Assembly: GCF_014656195.1 (NCBI RefSeq)
Contig: NZ_BNBY01000028.1
Coordinates: 41,599 to 105,598 of the forward strand
Source: Kitasatospora xanthocidica
GTDB taxonomy: Bacteria > Actinomycetota > Actinomycetes > Streptomycetales > Streptomycetaceae
Length of the DNA: 64,000 nucleotides
Direction of reading: 5' to 3'
Made by a program: the position numbers and the translations under genes. Each line of letters starts with the position of its first letter. Position 1 is the stretch's first letter. The notes under the pieces were generated by a model. The model was not told the DNA's origin. It saw only the letters and a list, made by a program, of their open reading frames with translations, and did not search any database. Of this stretch, positions 1 through 9,081 are shown one piece after another.

Positions 1-569
1 TAGCGGGCCAGCGAGCCCAGGCCCAGGCCGGGGCCGCTCTCGTCGTCGTCGGCGGCGGCCACCGGGTCGCGCCCGAAGCGGCGGCCGAGCAGCATCACCA
101 GCGGCACCACGAACGGCGCCAGCAGCAGGTCGTAGAGCAGGGCGCTGATCACCAGGCCGCCGAGGCCGACGTGCCGGGCCGCGGTGTCGCCGACCAGGGC
201 GCCGACCGTGGCGTACAGCAGCGTGGAGGCGACCGCCGCGGCGCCCACCACCAGCAGCGCGCTGGCGACGGAGCGCTGGCGGCCGTGGTCGGGGCGCAGC
301 AGTCCGGCGGCGTAGCCCATCAGGCAGAGCACCAGCGCGTAGCGGCCGATCGCGTGGTCGGAGGGCGGTGCGAGGTCGGCCAGCAGGCCGGCGGTGAAGC
401 CGACCAGGCAGCCGCCGGTGGGCCCGTAGACCATGGCCAGGCCGACCACGACGAGCAGCAGTATGTCCGGGGTGGCTCCCGGGAGCTGGAGCCGGCCGAA
501 GACGCTGACCTGGAGGATCAGGCCGAACAGCATCAGGACGGCGGAGACGGGGATGCGGGCGAGGCGCAT
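1..569 (-). CDS. mreD: Rod shape-determining protein MreD (3' end cut by window edge)
   Basis: Reading leftward from an ATG at 569, the frame encodes a hydrophobic protein beginning MRLARIPVSAVLMLFG with several membrane segments and a GPTGGCLVGFTAGLLADL stretch typical of MreD. About 189 codons lie in the window and the frame runs off the left edge, so the C-terminus is not seen. It begins 3 nt after the mreC stop, so the two are almost certainly co-transcribed. MreD is an inner-membrane member of the MreBCD complex; in streptomycetes this complex acts mainly in spore-wall synthesis. The assignment rests on sequence character plus position behind mreB and mreC. Confidence 0.85.
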   Translation of the reverse strand, partial: MRLARIPVSAVLMLFGLILQVSVFGRLQLPGATPDILLLVVVGLAMVYGPTGGCLVGFTAGLLADLAPPSDHAIGRYALVLCLMGYAAGLLRPDHGRQRSVASALLVVGAAAVASTLLYATVGALVGDTAARHVGLGGLVISALLYDLLLAPFVVPLVMLLGRRFGRDPVAAADDDESGPGLGLGSLAR

Positions 570-572
570 GGC

Positions 573-1532
573 TCAGTTCCCCCCAGTGGGCTTGGCGGGC
601 GGGGCGGCGGGCGCGGAGGCCGGGGCCTGGCCCGGGGCGGGCGCGGCGGGGGCCTGGCCCTGGCCCGCGGCGGGGGCCGGCGGCAGGACGGCGTCGCGGG
701 GGTCGGCGCGCGGGGGCACGACCACGACGCCGACCAGGTCCAGCCGGGTGAACTGGACGAAGGGCTCGACCAGGACGGTCTTGGTCAGCTGGCCCGCGTT
801 GGCCTGGACCTCGGTGACCTTGCCGACCGGGACGCCGGGCACGAACGGGCGGCCGCTCTGCGAGCCGAAGGTGACCAGCCGGTCGCCGGCCTTGACCTGG
901 GCCTTGCCGTTGAGCAGGGAGACCTTCATCGGGCTGTCGCCGCCGCCGGAGGCGAAGCCGATCTCGCCGGTGCCCTCCAGCCGGGTGCCGGCCGAGAAGC
1001 CGGGGTCGGAGGCGAGCAGCACGGTGGCGGTGGTCGGGGCGACGGTGGTGATCCGGCCGACCAGGCCCTGGCCGTTGATCACGGTCATGTCGCGGGTGAG
1101 GCCGTCGTCGCCGCCGGCGTCGATGGTGATGGTCCAGGAGAAGCCCTGGGCCGGGCCGATCGCGATGACCTGGGCGGCCTTGACGGTGTAGCCGCCGGCG
1201 CCGGCGGTGCGCAGCAGGTCGTCCAGCTGCTTGGTGCGGCCGGCGGCCATGTCGGAGGAGGCGAGCTTCTGCCGCAGTTCGGTGTTCTCGCGGGCGAGCT
1301 GGTCGGTGCGGCCGCTGTTGGTCGCGGTGTCCCGGAAGGCCCGGACGGTGTCGGCGACGGGGTCGACGACGGTGGCGGCGCCGCGCTCGACCGGTCCGAG
1401 GACGGTGGCGGCCGCGTGCCGGGCGGGGCCGAGCGGGGAGTCCTCACCGCCCTTGATGTCCACGGTGATCAGCGCGAAGGCGACGGCCACCAGCAGGATG
1501 AGCAGCAGCCGGCTCTCTCGTGTGTCCCTCAC
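573..1532 (-). CDS. mreC: Rod shape-determining protein MreC
   Basis: A 319-residue protein with a short cytoplasmic N-terminus, one membrane segment at about residues 8-26 (LLLILLVAVAFALITV), a coiled-coil stretch near 85-105 (ARENTELRQKLASS) and a beta-rich extracytoplasmic domain with the family motif MTVINGQGLVGRI followed by LLNGKAQVKAGDRLVT. The C-terminal 50 residues are Pro/Ala/Gly-rich and probably disordered. MreC links the MreB filament to wall-synthesis enzymes outside the membrane. The start is a GTG with only weak upstream purines. It lies 105 nt downstream of mreB and directly upstream of mreD. Confidence 0.93.
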   Translation of the reverse strand: MRDTRESRLLLILLVAVAFALITVDIKGGEDSPLGPARHAAATVLGPVERGAATVVDPVADTVRAFRDTATNSGRTDQLARENTELRQKLASSDMAAGRTKQLDDLLRTAGAGGYTVKAAQVIAIGPAQGFSWTITIDAGGDDGLTRDMTVINGQGLVGRITTVAPTTATVLLASDPGFSAGTRLEGTGEIGFASGGGDSPMKVSLLNGKAQVKAGDRLVTFGSQSGRPFVPGVPVGKVTEVQANAGQLTKTVLVEPFVQFTRLDLVGVVVVPPRADPRDAVLPPAPAAGQGQAPAAPAPGQAPASAPAAPPAKPTGGN

Positions 1533-1637
1533 GGTGCTGGTACTGCCCCTTCGTACCTGGCGGCCGCCCGGGGCTGTGGGGCCCGGGCGGCGGCCCGTCA
1601 GTCGAGTGTCGGATGTGCGGTGGTGCTGGCGCTGGTA

Positions 1638-2675
<1,038 letters not shown>

Positions 2676-2914
2676 GGGGTGTAGGTGCCTTCCCGGGCTC
2701 GGAGTTCATGGGGGGTGGACGACTGCGTGCGCCCACGCTTGGGCGGAGACCAGCTGAGCTGCCTTACCGGGCCCTTGAGTCGCGTCCATCGTAGTCACGC
2801 CGTGCGGTACGGACGTCGACGTGGGGCATACCGTCCATTGTCCGGAGCGTGATCGCTTCTCCCAGGATTGGGACGCCGTGTCGGCCCCCCCAGTTCCCTA
2901 TTTCCCGATAAGAA
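2676..2914. other. Intergenic region upstream of mreB
   Basis: The whole gap between mreB and ndk is about 309 bases. Its right part holds the ndk terminator (listed separately). The rest, which must contain the mreB promoter, shows no open frame I would defend and no motif I can name. Confidence 0.5.
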
Positions 2915-2948
2915 TGCCCCGGCCGGGCCAATGGTCCCGACCGGGGCA
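2915..2948 (-). terminator. Terminator after ndk
   Basis: Inverted repeat with 13-nt arms (one mismatch) TGCCCCGGTCGGG / CCCGGCCGGGGCA on the minus strand, loop of 8 nt, followed by TTCTTAT. It lies 37 nt past the ndk stop and would separate ndk from mreB. Confidence 0.75.
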
Positions 2949-2984
2949 GTCCCAAGGTCCTCCGGGCGTGTCGCCCGGGCCGGC

Positions 2985-3398
2985 TCAGGCGTGGGCCGGG
3001 AAGAAGATCTTGATCTCGCGCTCGGCGGACTCCGGGGAGTCGGAGGCGTGGATCAGGTTCTCGCGGGTGATCGTCGCGTAGTCGCCGCGGATGGTGCCGG
3101 CGCCGGCCTCCAGCGGGTTTGTGGCCCCGGCGAGCATGCGGATGCCCTTGACGACCTCCTCGCCCTCGACGATCAGCGCGATCGACGGGCCGGAGGTCAT
3201 GAACTCCAGCAGCGGCTCGTAGAACGGGCGGCCGACGTGCTCCGCGTAGTGCTGCTCCAGCGTCGCCCGGTCGAAGGTGCGCAGCTCGACGGCGCCGAAG
3301 CGCCAGCCGGCCTTGCGCTCGATGCGGCTGATGATCTCGCCCGCCAGGCCGCGGCGGACGGCGTCGGGCTTGAGCAGGACGAGAGTGCGCTGGGACAC
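2985..3398 (-). CDS. ndk: Nucleoside diphosphate kinase
   Basis: A 137-residue enzyme of the usual Ndk length that moves the gamma-phosphate from one NTP to another NDP through a phospho-histidine. It has the N-terminal TLVLLKPDAVRRGL motif and the family's ARPFYEPL-type segment (GRPFYEPLLEFMTSGP). The usual NxxHGSDS active-site region reads ENLIHASDSPESAEREI, where the conserved His is present as IHASDS. The GTG start at 3398 has AGGAG 7 nt upstream. A terminator follows. Placement between DUF4233/folC and mreB is the normal actinomycete order. Confidence 0.96.
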   Translation of the reverse strand: MSQRTLVLLKPDAVRRGLAGEIISRIERKAGWRFGAVELRTFDRATLEQHYAEHVGRPFYEPLLEFMTSGPSIALIVEGEEVVKGIRMLAGATNPLEAGAGTIRGDYATITRENLIHASDSPESAEREIKIFFPAHA

Positions 3399-3526
3399 GG
3401 TGCGTCTCCTGGGGATTCGGTTCGACGGACGGTCGGGTCGACGAGTGGGCCGACACGGCAGAGGTTACCTTGCGTACACGGCGTGTCGGTGCGCTGGTCC
3501 GGGCCCCCGGACCGCTACGGCCGGGC

Positions 3527-3886
3527 CTATGCGGCGGCGGCCTCGGCGGCGGCCTCGGCGGCGGCCGCGCGGGCGGCCTTGAACGCGTCCACCTTGCGGC
3601 CGTAGTGCACCGAGCACCACCAGAGGCCGGCGAAGACCACGCCGAGGCCGAACATCGTCGGCAGGACGAAGCCGGCGGCGATCAGGCCGATCTGCAGCGC
3701 CCAGCCGATCTGCACCGCGCCGGGCCGGTCGATCATGCCGCAGAGCGCGACGCACAGGGCCATCGCGATGCCGCTGACCGTCCAGATCTCCCCGGTGGAG
3801 ACGTCGGTGAGCCGCATCGCGACCAGCGCCGCGAACATGATCAGCAACGCCTCGCCGATCAGCGTCGAGGAGCAGAGCGTCCTCAT
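3527..3886 (-). CDS. DUF4233 family membrane protein
   Basis: A 119-residue protein with four predicted membrane segments (residues about 10-30, 35-52, 58-75 and 80-95) and an Ala/Glu repeat tail (AAAAEAAAEAAAA). This is the DUF4233 protein conserved between folC and ndk in streptomycetes; its function is unknown. The ATG is 1 nt past the folC stop, and GGGAGGAAG inside the end of folC serves as ribosome site, so translation is coupled to folC. The constant linkage is the main clue to function. Confidence 0.88.
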   Translation of the reverse strand: MRTLCSSTLIGEALLIMFAALVAMRLTDVSTGEIWTVSGIAMALCVALCGMIDRPGAVQIGWALQIGLIAAGFVLPTMFGLGVVFAGLWWCSVHYGRKVDAFKAARAAAAEAAAEAAAA

Positions 3887-3887
3887 G

Positions 3888-5279
3888 TCACTTCCTCCCG
3901 AGCAGCAGGCGGGCCTCGCCCACCGTGATGACCGAACCGGTGACCAGCACCCCGGCGCCGCCGAGGTCGCCCTCCTCCTCGGCGAGGGTGACGGCCGCGG
4001 CGATGGCGTCGTCGAGCCTGGGCTCGACCTGCACGCGGTCCTCGCCGAAGACCTCGACCGCCAGGGCGGCGAGCGCGTCCACGTCCATCGCGCGGTGGGT
4101 GGAGTTCTGGGTGATGACGACCTCGGCCAGGATCGGCTCGAAGGCCTCCAGCACGCCGGCCACGTCCTTGTCCCCGGAGGTGCCGATCACGCCGACCAGC
4201 CGGGTGAAGCCGAAGGACTCGGTGAGCGCGGCGACGGTGGCCTGGGCGCCGTGCGGGTTGTGCGCGGCGTCCAGGAGGATCGTGGGGCTGCGGCGCACGA
4301 TCTCCAGGCGGCCCGGGGAGGAGACGCCGGCGAAGCCCTGGCGGACCTTGTCCACGTCGAGCTGTCCGCCGCGGGCGCCGCCGACGCCGAAGAAGGCCTC
4401 GACCGCCGCCAGCGCCAGCGCCGCGTTCTGCGCCTGGTACTCGCCGTGCAGCGGGATGAAGACGTCCTCGTACTCCTCGCCGCCGAGTCCGCGCAGCGTC
4501 ACCAGCTGGCCGCCGACCGCGAGTTCGCGGCGGATCACGCCGAACTCCATGCCCTCGCGGGCGACCGTGGCGTCGACCTCGACGGCGCGGCGCAGGATGA
4601 CCTGGGCGGCGTCCAGCTGCTGCTGGGCGACGACGGCGACGGCACCGGACTTGATGATCCCGGACTTCTCGCCGGCGATCTCGCCGGTGGTCTCGCCGAG
4701 CTTGTCGGTGTGGTCCAGGCCGATCGGGGTGATCACGGCGACGCCGGCGTCGATGACGTTGGTGGCGTCCCAGGAGCCGCCCATGCCGACCTCGACCACG
4801 CCGACGTCCACCGGGGCGTCGGCGAAGGCGGCGTAGGCCATGCCGGTGAGCACCTCGAAGAAGGACATCGGCACCGGCTGCGCCGCGTCGACCATCCGCA
4901 CGTAGGGCTCGATGTCGCGGTAGACCTCGACGAAGCGCTCGGGGCTGATCGGGGCGCCGTCGAGGCTGATCCGCTCGGTGACGGACTCCACGTGCGGGCT
5001 GGTGTAGCGGCCGGTGCGCAGCTCGAAGGTGTTGAGCAGCTGCTCGATCATCCGGGCGGTAGAGGTCTTGCCGTTGGTGCCGGTGATGTGGATGGAGGGG
5101 AAGGACCGCTGGGGCTGGCCCAGGATGTCCATCAGCGCCTCGATCCGGTCGAGGGAGGGCTCAAGCTTGTTCTCCGGCCAGCGCTCGGAGAGTTCCACCT
5201 CGACGTCGCGCAGGGCGTCTCCGGTGCCGCCGTCGGCGGGGCGGATGGTGTACGGATTCGGGTCGGCCTTGTCACTCAC
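3888..5279 (-). CDS. folC: Folylpolyglutamate synthase / dihydrofolate synthase
   Basis: About 463 residues. The Mur-ligase-type ATP loop ITGTNGKTSTARMIEQLL is near residue 60, followed by GTYTSPH-like (RTGRYTSPHVESVTERI), GMGGSWDATN and the C-terminal-domain motif LLDAAHNPHGAQA. It adds glutamate to folates in the cytoplasm. Two GTG codons, 5285 and 5279, are possible starts. I prefer 5279 because TAGACT at 5286-5291 sits 6 nt before it, there is no Shine-Dalgarno, and this is the spacing of a leaderless actinomycete mRNA. It starts a leftward run with DUF4233. Confidence 0.95.
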   Translation of the reverse strand: MSDKADPNPYTIRPADGGTGDALRDVEVELSERWPENKLEPSLDRIEALMDILGQPQRSFPSIHITGTNGKTSTARMIEQLLNTFELRTGRYTSPHVESVTERISLDGAPISPERFVEVYRDIEPYVRMVDAAQPVPMSFFEVLTGMAYAAFADAPVDVGVVEVGMGGSWDATNVIDAGVAVITPIGLDHTDKLGETTGEIAGEKSGIIKSGAVAVVAQQQLDAAQVILRRAVEVDATVAREGMEFGVIRRELAVGGQLVTLRGLGGEEYEDVFIPLHGEYQAQNAALALAAVEAFFGVGGARGGQLDVDKVRQGFAGVSSPGRLEIVRRSPTILLDAAHNPHGAQATVAALTESFGFTRLVGVIGTSGDKDVAGVLEAFEPILAEVVITQNSTHRAMDVDALAALAVEVFGEDRVQVEPRLDDAIAAAVTLAEEEGDLGGAGVLVTGSVITVGEARLLLGRK

Positions 5280-5316
5280 GTCCACAGTCTACGGAGCGGT
5301 GGCGGGGCGTCCTCAC

Positions 5317-5373
5317 AGGGTGAGAGCGGGGGTGAGGGCTGGGGTGAGGCCTGGGGCGAGGGCCGGGGTGAGA
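5317..5373. repeat. G-rich 12-nt degenerate tandem repeat
   Basis: Four to five copies of a unit close to GGGGTGAGGGCT lie end to end in the gap between folC and the rightward glycosyltransferase. No coding frame uses it. The strand asymmetry (G on the top strand) is marked. Right of it, to about 5450, the sequence turns unusually AT-rich for this genome (GTTTGATCGCTTTACTATC), which is where a promoter for the rightward genes could sit. Confidence 0.7.
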
Positions 5374-5512
5374 ACGGCCACTTTGTCCGGTCTTCCACCA
5401 CACCTTCCAGTTTGATCGCTTTACTATCTCTTTGGCGAGTTTGAACCGCAATGAAGCATCGATTCGCAGCCGACAGGAGCCACCAGCCTTTGATCACAAG
5501 GAGCACCGCGCC

Positions 5513-6946
5513 ATGCCCGACGCCCTGCACGAGTGGATCGAGCTTCGCCAGGACGCCGTCGTCTGGGTCGCCGGACTGATCTCGCTGGCCCTCGTCGGCT
5601 ACATGGTGCTCGTCTTCGGACGCTTCCTCGTGTACTGGGCCGGCTCCCGCCACGCCTTCAAGCACGGCCGGCCCGCCGAGCCCGGCGACCCCGCCGCCTT
5701 CGAGTGGCACCTGGTGATCCCCTGCCGCGACGAGGAGGCCGTGGTCACCCAGACCCTGGACGGCCTGCGGGCCGCCGCGCCCGAGGCGCACCTGTGGGTG
5801 ATCGACGACGACAGCGAGGACGCCACCCGCGAGCTCGTGCTCGCCGCGGCCGCCCGCGACCCGCGCGTCCACCTCGTCCAGCGCCGCCGCCCGCACGCCC
5901 GGATCGGCAAGGGCGCCGCCCTCAACGCCGCCTACCGGGAGATCTCCGACCGGCTGCCCCGGTCCACCGACCGCTCCCGGGTGGTGATCGGCGTGGTCGA
6001 CGCCGACGGCCAGCTCGACCCCGGCACCCTCGCCCGGGTCTGCAACGCCAAGGCGCTCGGCCGGCCCGACACCGGCGCCGTCCAGATCGGCGTCCGGATG
6101 CGCAACGCCGACGACGAGCTCCCGCTGCCCGGGCGCGGCCGCGCCGCCAACGCGCTGGCCCGCGCGCTCGTCCGGATGCAGGACGTCGAGTTCCAGGCCA
6201 ACAACGCCGGCATGCAGCTGCTGCGCCGCCGCACCGGCAGCGTCGGCCTCGGCGGCAACGGCCAGTTCGTCCGGCTCACCGCCCTCGACTCGCTCACCGC
6301 CGAGGAGGGCCGGGCCGGCCGCCCCTGGCCCGAGCGCGCGCTGCTGGAGGACTACGAATCCGGCCTGGACCTGCGCCTGGCCGGCTGGCGGCTCACCCAT
6401 GTCACCGAGACCCAGGTCTCCCAGGAGGGCCTGGTCTCGCTGCGCCGCTTCCTCACCCAGCGCACCCGCTGGGCCCAGGGCAACATGCAGTGCCTGCGCT
6501 ACACCGGCCGGGTGCTGCGCTCCCCGCACTACACCTGGTCCGGCAAGGCCGAGGTGATGTACACCTTCCTGCAGCCCGTGGTCTGCGTGCTGCTGGTGCT
6601 GCTGTTCCCGCTCTCGCTCGGGATCACCGCCGCCGGGCTGGTGCTCTTCCCCGCCGAGACCGCCGACTTCCAGCTCCGCTTCGGGCCGTGGATGCTGCTC
6701 GCCTTCCTGCTCGCCACGCTGCCGATGGTGTTCTGGGGCCTCGCCTACCGCCGGGCCGTCCACCCCGACCGCGGCCGGCTCACCGGGCTGCTCTGGGGCG
6801 TGCTGGTCTGGCTCTACGCCTACCACCTGTTCGTGGTCGCGGCCCGGGCCGCCGTCCGGATGCTGCTCGGACGCAACGGCTGGGCCAAGACCCGCCGCAA
6901 CGCCGAGCAGGTCGGCCTCGGCGCCCCCACCGCGCTCGAGTCCTGA
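5513..6946 (+). CDS. Processive family-2 glycosyltransferase, membrane-bound
   Basis: A 477-residue protein with one N-terminal membrane helix (about 15-40), a cytosolic GT-A domain and three to four C-terminal membrane helices (about 345-450). Family-2 landmarks are present: WVIDDDSED, the DxD-type D163-A-D165-G, acceptor-site E279-D280 (LLEDYESG) and Q316-R-T-R-W320. The QxxRW plus C-terminal helices is the layout of processive synthases such as cellulose, chitin/NodC and hyaluronan synthases, so it probably extends and exports a beta-linked glycan; the sugar is not readable. The ATG at 5513 has AAGGAG at 5498-5503. It is followed 53 nt later by a UDP-GlcNAc 2-epimerase. Confidence 0.85.
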   Translation: MPDALHEWIELRQDAVVWVAGLISLALVGYMVLVFGRFLVYWAGSRHAFKHGRPAEPGDPAAFEWHLVIPCRDEEAVVTQTLDGLRAAAPEAHLWVIDDDSEDATRELVLAAAARDPRVHLVQRRRPHARIGKGAALNAAYREISDRLPRSTDRSRVVIGVVDADGQLDPGTLARVCNAKALGRPDTGAVQIGVRMRNADDELPLPGRGRAANALARALVRMQDVEFQANNAGMQLLRRRTGSVGLGGNGQFVRLTALDSLTAEEGRAGRPWPERALLEDYESGLDLRLAGWRLTHVTETQVSQEGLVSLRRFLTQRTRWAQGNMQCLRYTGRVLRSPHYTWSGKAEVMYTFLQPVVCVLLVLLFPLSLGITAAGLVLFPAETADFQLRFGPWMLLAFLLATLPMVFWGLAYRRAVHPDRGRLTGLLWGVLVWLYAYHLFVVAARAAVRMLLGRNGWAKTRRNAEQVGLGAPTALES

Positions 6947-6999
6947 GCCGCCGCCCCTCCCCCCTCGCTTCCTCCCCACGTCCCCACCGGAGCCCCCGC

Positions 7000-8145
7000 A
7001 TGAGCACGTGTCTGCCCCCGTCCAGCGTCGCCGTCGTCCTCGGGACCCGCCCCGAGCTGGTCAAGCTCGCCCCGCTGATCCACGAACTCGGCGACGCCAC
7101 CCGACTGGTGCACACCGGCCAGCACTGGGACGAGGCGATGTCCGGGCGCTTCCTGCGCGACCTGGACCTGCCCCGGCCCGAGCTGCTCACCGGTGTCGGC
7201 GGCCGCCCCCGGGCCGGCCAGATCGCCCAGTCCCTGGGCCAGCTGGACGCCGCCTTCGCCGAGGACCGGCCCGTCGCCGTGGTCGTCCAGGGCGACACCA
7301 ACGCCACCCTCGCCGGGGCGCTGGCCGCCAACGCCCGGGGGATCCCGCTGGTCCACGTCGAGGCCGGGCTGCGCAGCTTCGACCGGGCGATGCCCGAGGA
7401 GCACAACCGGGTGATGGTCGACCACGTCTCCGACCTGCTCTGCGCCGCCACCGGGGACAACGTCGCCAACCTGCGCGCCGAGTCCCTGGCCGAGGAGCGG
7501 ATCGCGCTCACCGGCAACACCGTCGTCGAGGTGGTCCGCCGTCAGCTGCCGGACGCGGCCGCCCGCGCCGCGCTGCTCGCGGCGCACGGGCTTCGCCCGG
7601 ACGGGTACGTGCTGGCCACCGTGCACCGCCCGGAGAACACCGACACCGCCGAGGCACTCGGCGCCGTGCTCGCCGAACTGGACCGGATCGCCCGGGCCGG
7701 CACCCCGGTGCTGTTCCCGATGCACCCGCGCACCCGGGCCGCCGTCGAGCGCTTCGGCCTGGACGGCCTGCTGGAGCGGCTGGCCGTCACCGGGCCGGTC
7801 GGCTACGGCGACTTCCTGGGCCTGGCGAGCCACGCGGCGCTGCTGGTCTCCGACTCCGGCGGCGTGCAGGAGGAGTGCACCGTGCTCGGCCGTCCGCTGC
7901 TGGTGGTGCGCCGCTCCACCGAGCGCCCGGAGGCCGTGGCGGCCGGCTTCGCCGCGCTGGTGGGCCCGGGCGAGGAGCTGGGCGGGCTGGCCCGCGACTG
8001 GCTCACCGACACCCCCGAACGCCTCGCCCGGCTGGCGGCCACCCCTAGCCCGTACGGCGACGGCCTGGCCTCGGCCCGGATCGCCGCGCTGACCGCCGCG
8101 CTCGCCGAGCCCGCCGACGCCGAGGCACGGCCGCTCGCCGCCTAG
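7000..8145 (+). CDS. wecB: UDP-N-acetylglucosamine 2-epimerase (non-hydrolysing)
   Basis: A 381-residue enzyme interconverting UDP-GlcNAc and UDP-ManNAc. Family motifs in order: VVLGTRPELVKLAPLI at the N-terminus, VVVQGDTNATLAG, HVEAGLRSFDRAMPEEHNR (normally AGLR with PEE-NR), TVHRPENTD, and the C-terminal VSDSGGVQEE that binds the UDP moiety. The ATG at 7000 was chosen over longer upstream frames because homology begins there. No clear Shine-Dalgarno is seen. It follows the glycosyltransferase by 53 nt in the same direction, which suggests that the glycan made here contains ManNAc or a derivative, or that the pair controls UDP-HexNAc supply; that link is inference. Confidence 0.9.
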   Translation: MSTCLPPSSVAVVLGTRPELVKLAPLIHELGDATRLVHTGQHWDEAMSGRFLRDLDLPRPELLTGVGGRPRAGQIAQSLGQLDAAFAEDRPVAVVVQGDTNATLAGALAANARGIPLVHVEAGLRSFDRAMPEEHNRVMVDHVSDLLCAATGDNVANLRAESLAEERIALTGNTVVEVVRRQLPDAAARAALLAAHGLRPDGYVLATVHRPENTDTAEALGAVLAELDRIARAGTPVLFPMHPRTRAAVERFGLDGLLERLAVTGPVGYGDFLGLASHAALLVSDSGGVQEECTVLGRPLLVVRRSTERPEAVAAGFAALVGPGEELGGLARDWLTDTPERLARLAATPSPYGDGLASARIAALTAALAEPADAEARPLAA

Positions 8146-8234
8146 GCGTGTCCTGACCGCGGGACCGATCCACTCCACCGTGTGGGGCAAGTCGCTTTTC
8201 CCGAAGGGGACTTGAGTTATCAACAGGTCGGAGC

Positions 8235-8759
8235 TCAGACCCCGGCCCGGGCCTCCGGCACATGCGCGGCGGCGCCGTGCCGACGGCGCAACTCGGCGGT
8301 GATCTCGGCGAGTTCGCCCTCCGGCAGCAGCGGCAGCATCATCGCCACGCCCTGCAGCAGACCGCCCAGCAGGAAGGTGGTGTCGGCCGTCGAGGCGACC
8401 AGGCCGCGGACCTCGCCCACCTCGCCGGCCGCCACCGCCTCGATCAGCCGGGCGGCGTTCGCGCTCTCCTCGTCCACCGCGACCGCGCCGGTGTCGGCCG
8501 GGGCGCGCCGGGCCATCGCCCGCAGCACCCGGTCGCCGACCTCGGGCGCGTACGCCTTGCGGACGGCCTCGGCGGCGATCCAGGCGAGCAGCGTGGTCAC
8601 CTCGCGTTCGGCGCGCTCGGCGAACAACAGGTCCAGCTCGTGGTCGAACGCGAGCTGGTTCCCGTGCCGGAAGGCGAGCAGCAGGGTCGCCGCCCTGGCC
8701 TTGGCCTCCTCGACCATCTCGGCAGGCAGTTCGTCGGCCAACTCCTCGGTCACCACCAC
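8235..8759 (-). CDS. Hypothetical protein
   Basis: I do not recognise this family. From the GTG at 8759 (GGGAGG a few bases upstream) the product is 174 residues, mostly alpha-helical by composition, acidic and Ala/Glu/Leu-rich, with a hydrophobic LLGGLLQGVAMMLPLL segment near residue 130-145 that could be a membrane-facing or buried helix. There are no cysteines and no clear catalytic motif. It sits between wecB (converging) and valS and is read alone. Codon bias is normal for the region, so it looks like a real gene. Confidence 0.6.
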   Translation of the reverse strand: MVVTEELADELPAEMVEEAKARAATLLLAFRHGNQLAFDHELDLLFAERAEREVTTLLAWIAAEAVRKAYAPEVGDRVLRAMARRAPADTGAVAVDEESANAARLIEAVAAGEVGEVRGLVASTADTTFLLGGLLQGVAMMLPLLPEGELAEITAELRRRHGAAAHVPEARAGV

Positions 8760-9027
8760 GCCGTGCCCTCCCGTCCGTCGCCCATCAGGAACACCCCGCA
8801 GGAACGCTCGGAAGAAACGTCCTTCGGAAACTCCGTGCACACCGTACACATCCGACCTGCAAACTTCGGCGAACGCGCGCGGGCAAGACCGGAATCAATT
8901 CGCTCGGAATAGGACCTCACCCGGTCCAGGATGAATATTCGCCGGAAGGGAGCAATGTTGCTGCGCTATTAGGCGTAACGAAAGCGCCCCCGAGGCGGAA
9001 CCGGGAGCACGGGGCGCGAAACGCCGA
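8760..9027. other. Intergenic region left of the valS terminator
   Basis: No gene is supported here. It holds an AT-richer stretch near 8890-8970 with the small palindrome GAATATTC at about 8932. The leftward gene ending at 8235 must draw its promoter from here, but no convincing -35/-10 pair stands out. Confidence 0.4.
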
Positions 9028-9064
9028 AGGGGCCGCACCCCGCGTGTCGCGGAGTGCGGCCCCT
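9028..9064 (-). terminator. Terminator after valS
   Basis: Eleven-nt perfect arms AGGGGCCGCAC / GTGCGGCCCCT with an inner CGCG/CGCG extension, 17 nt past the valS stop. There is no long T run, as is common for actinomycete terminators. Confidence 0.75.
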
Positions 9065-9081
9065 CACGGGCCGGTGGCGGC

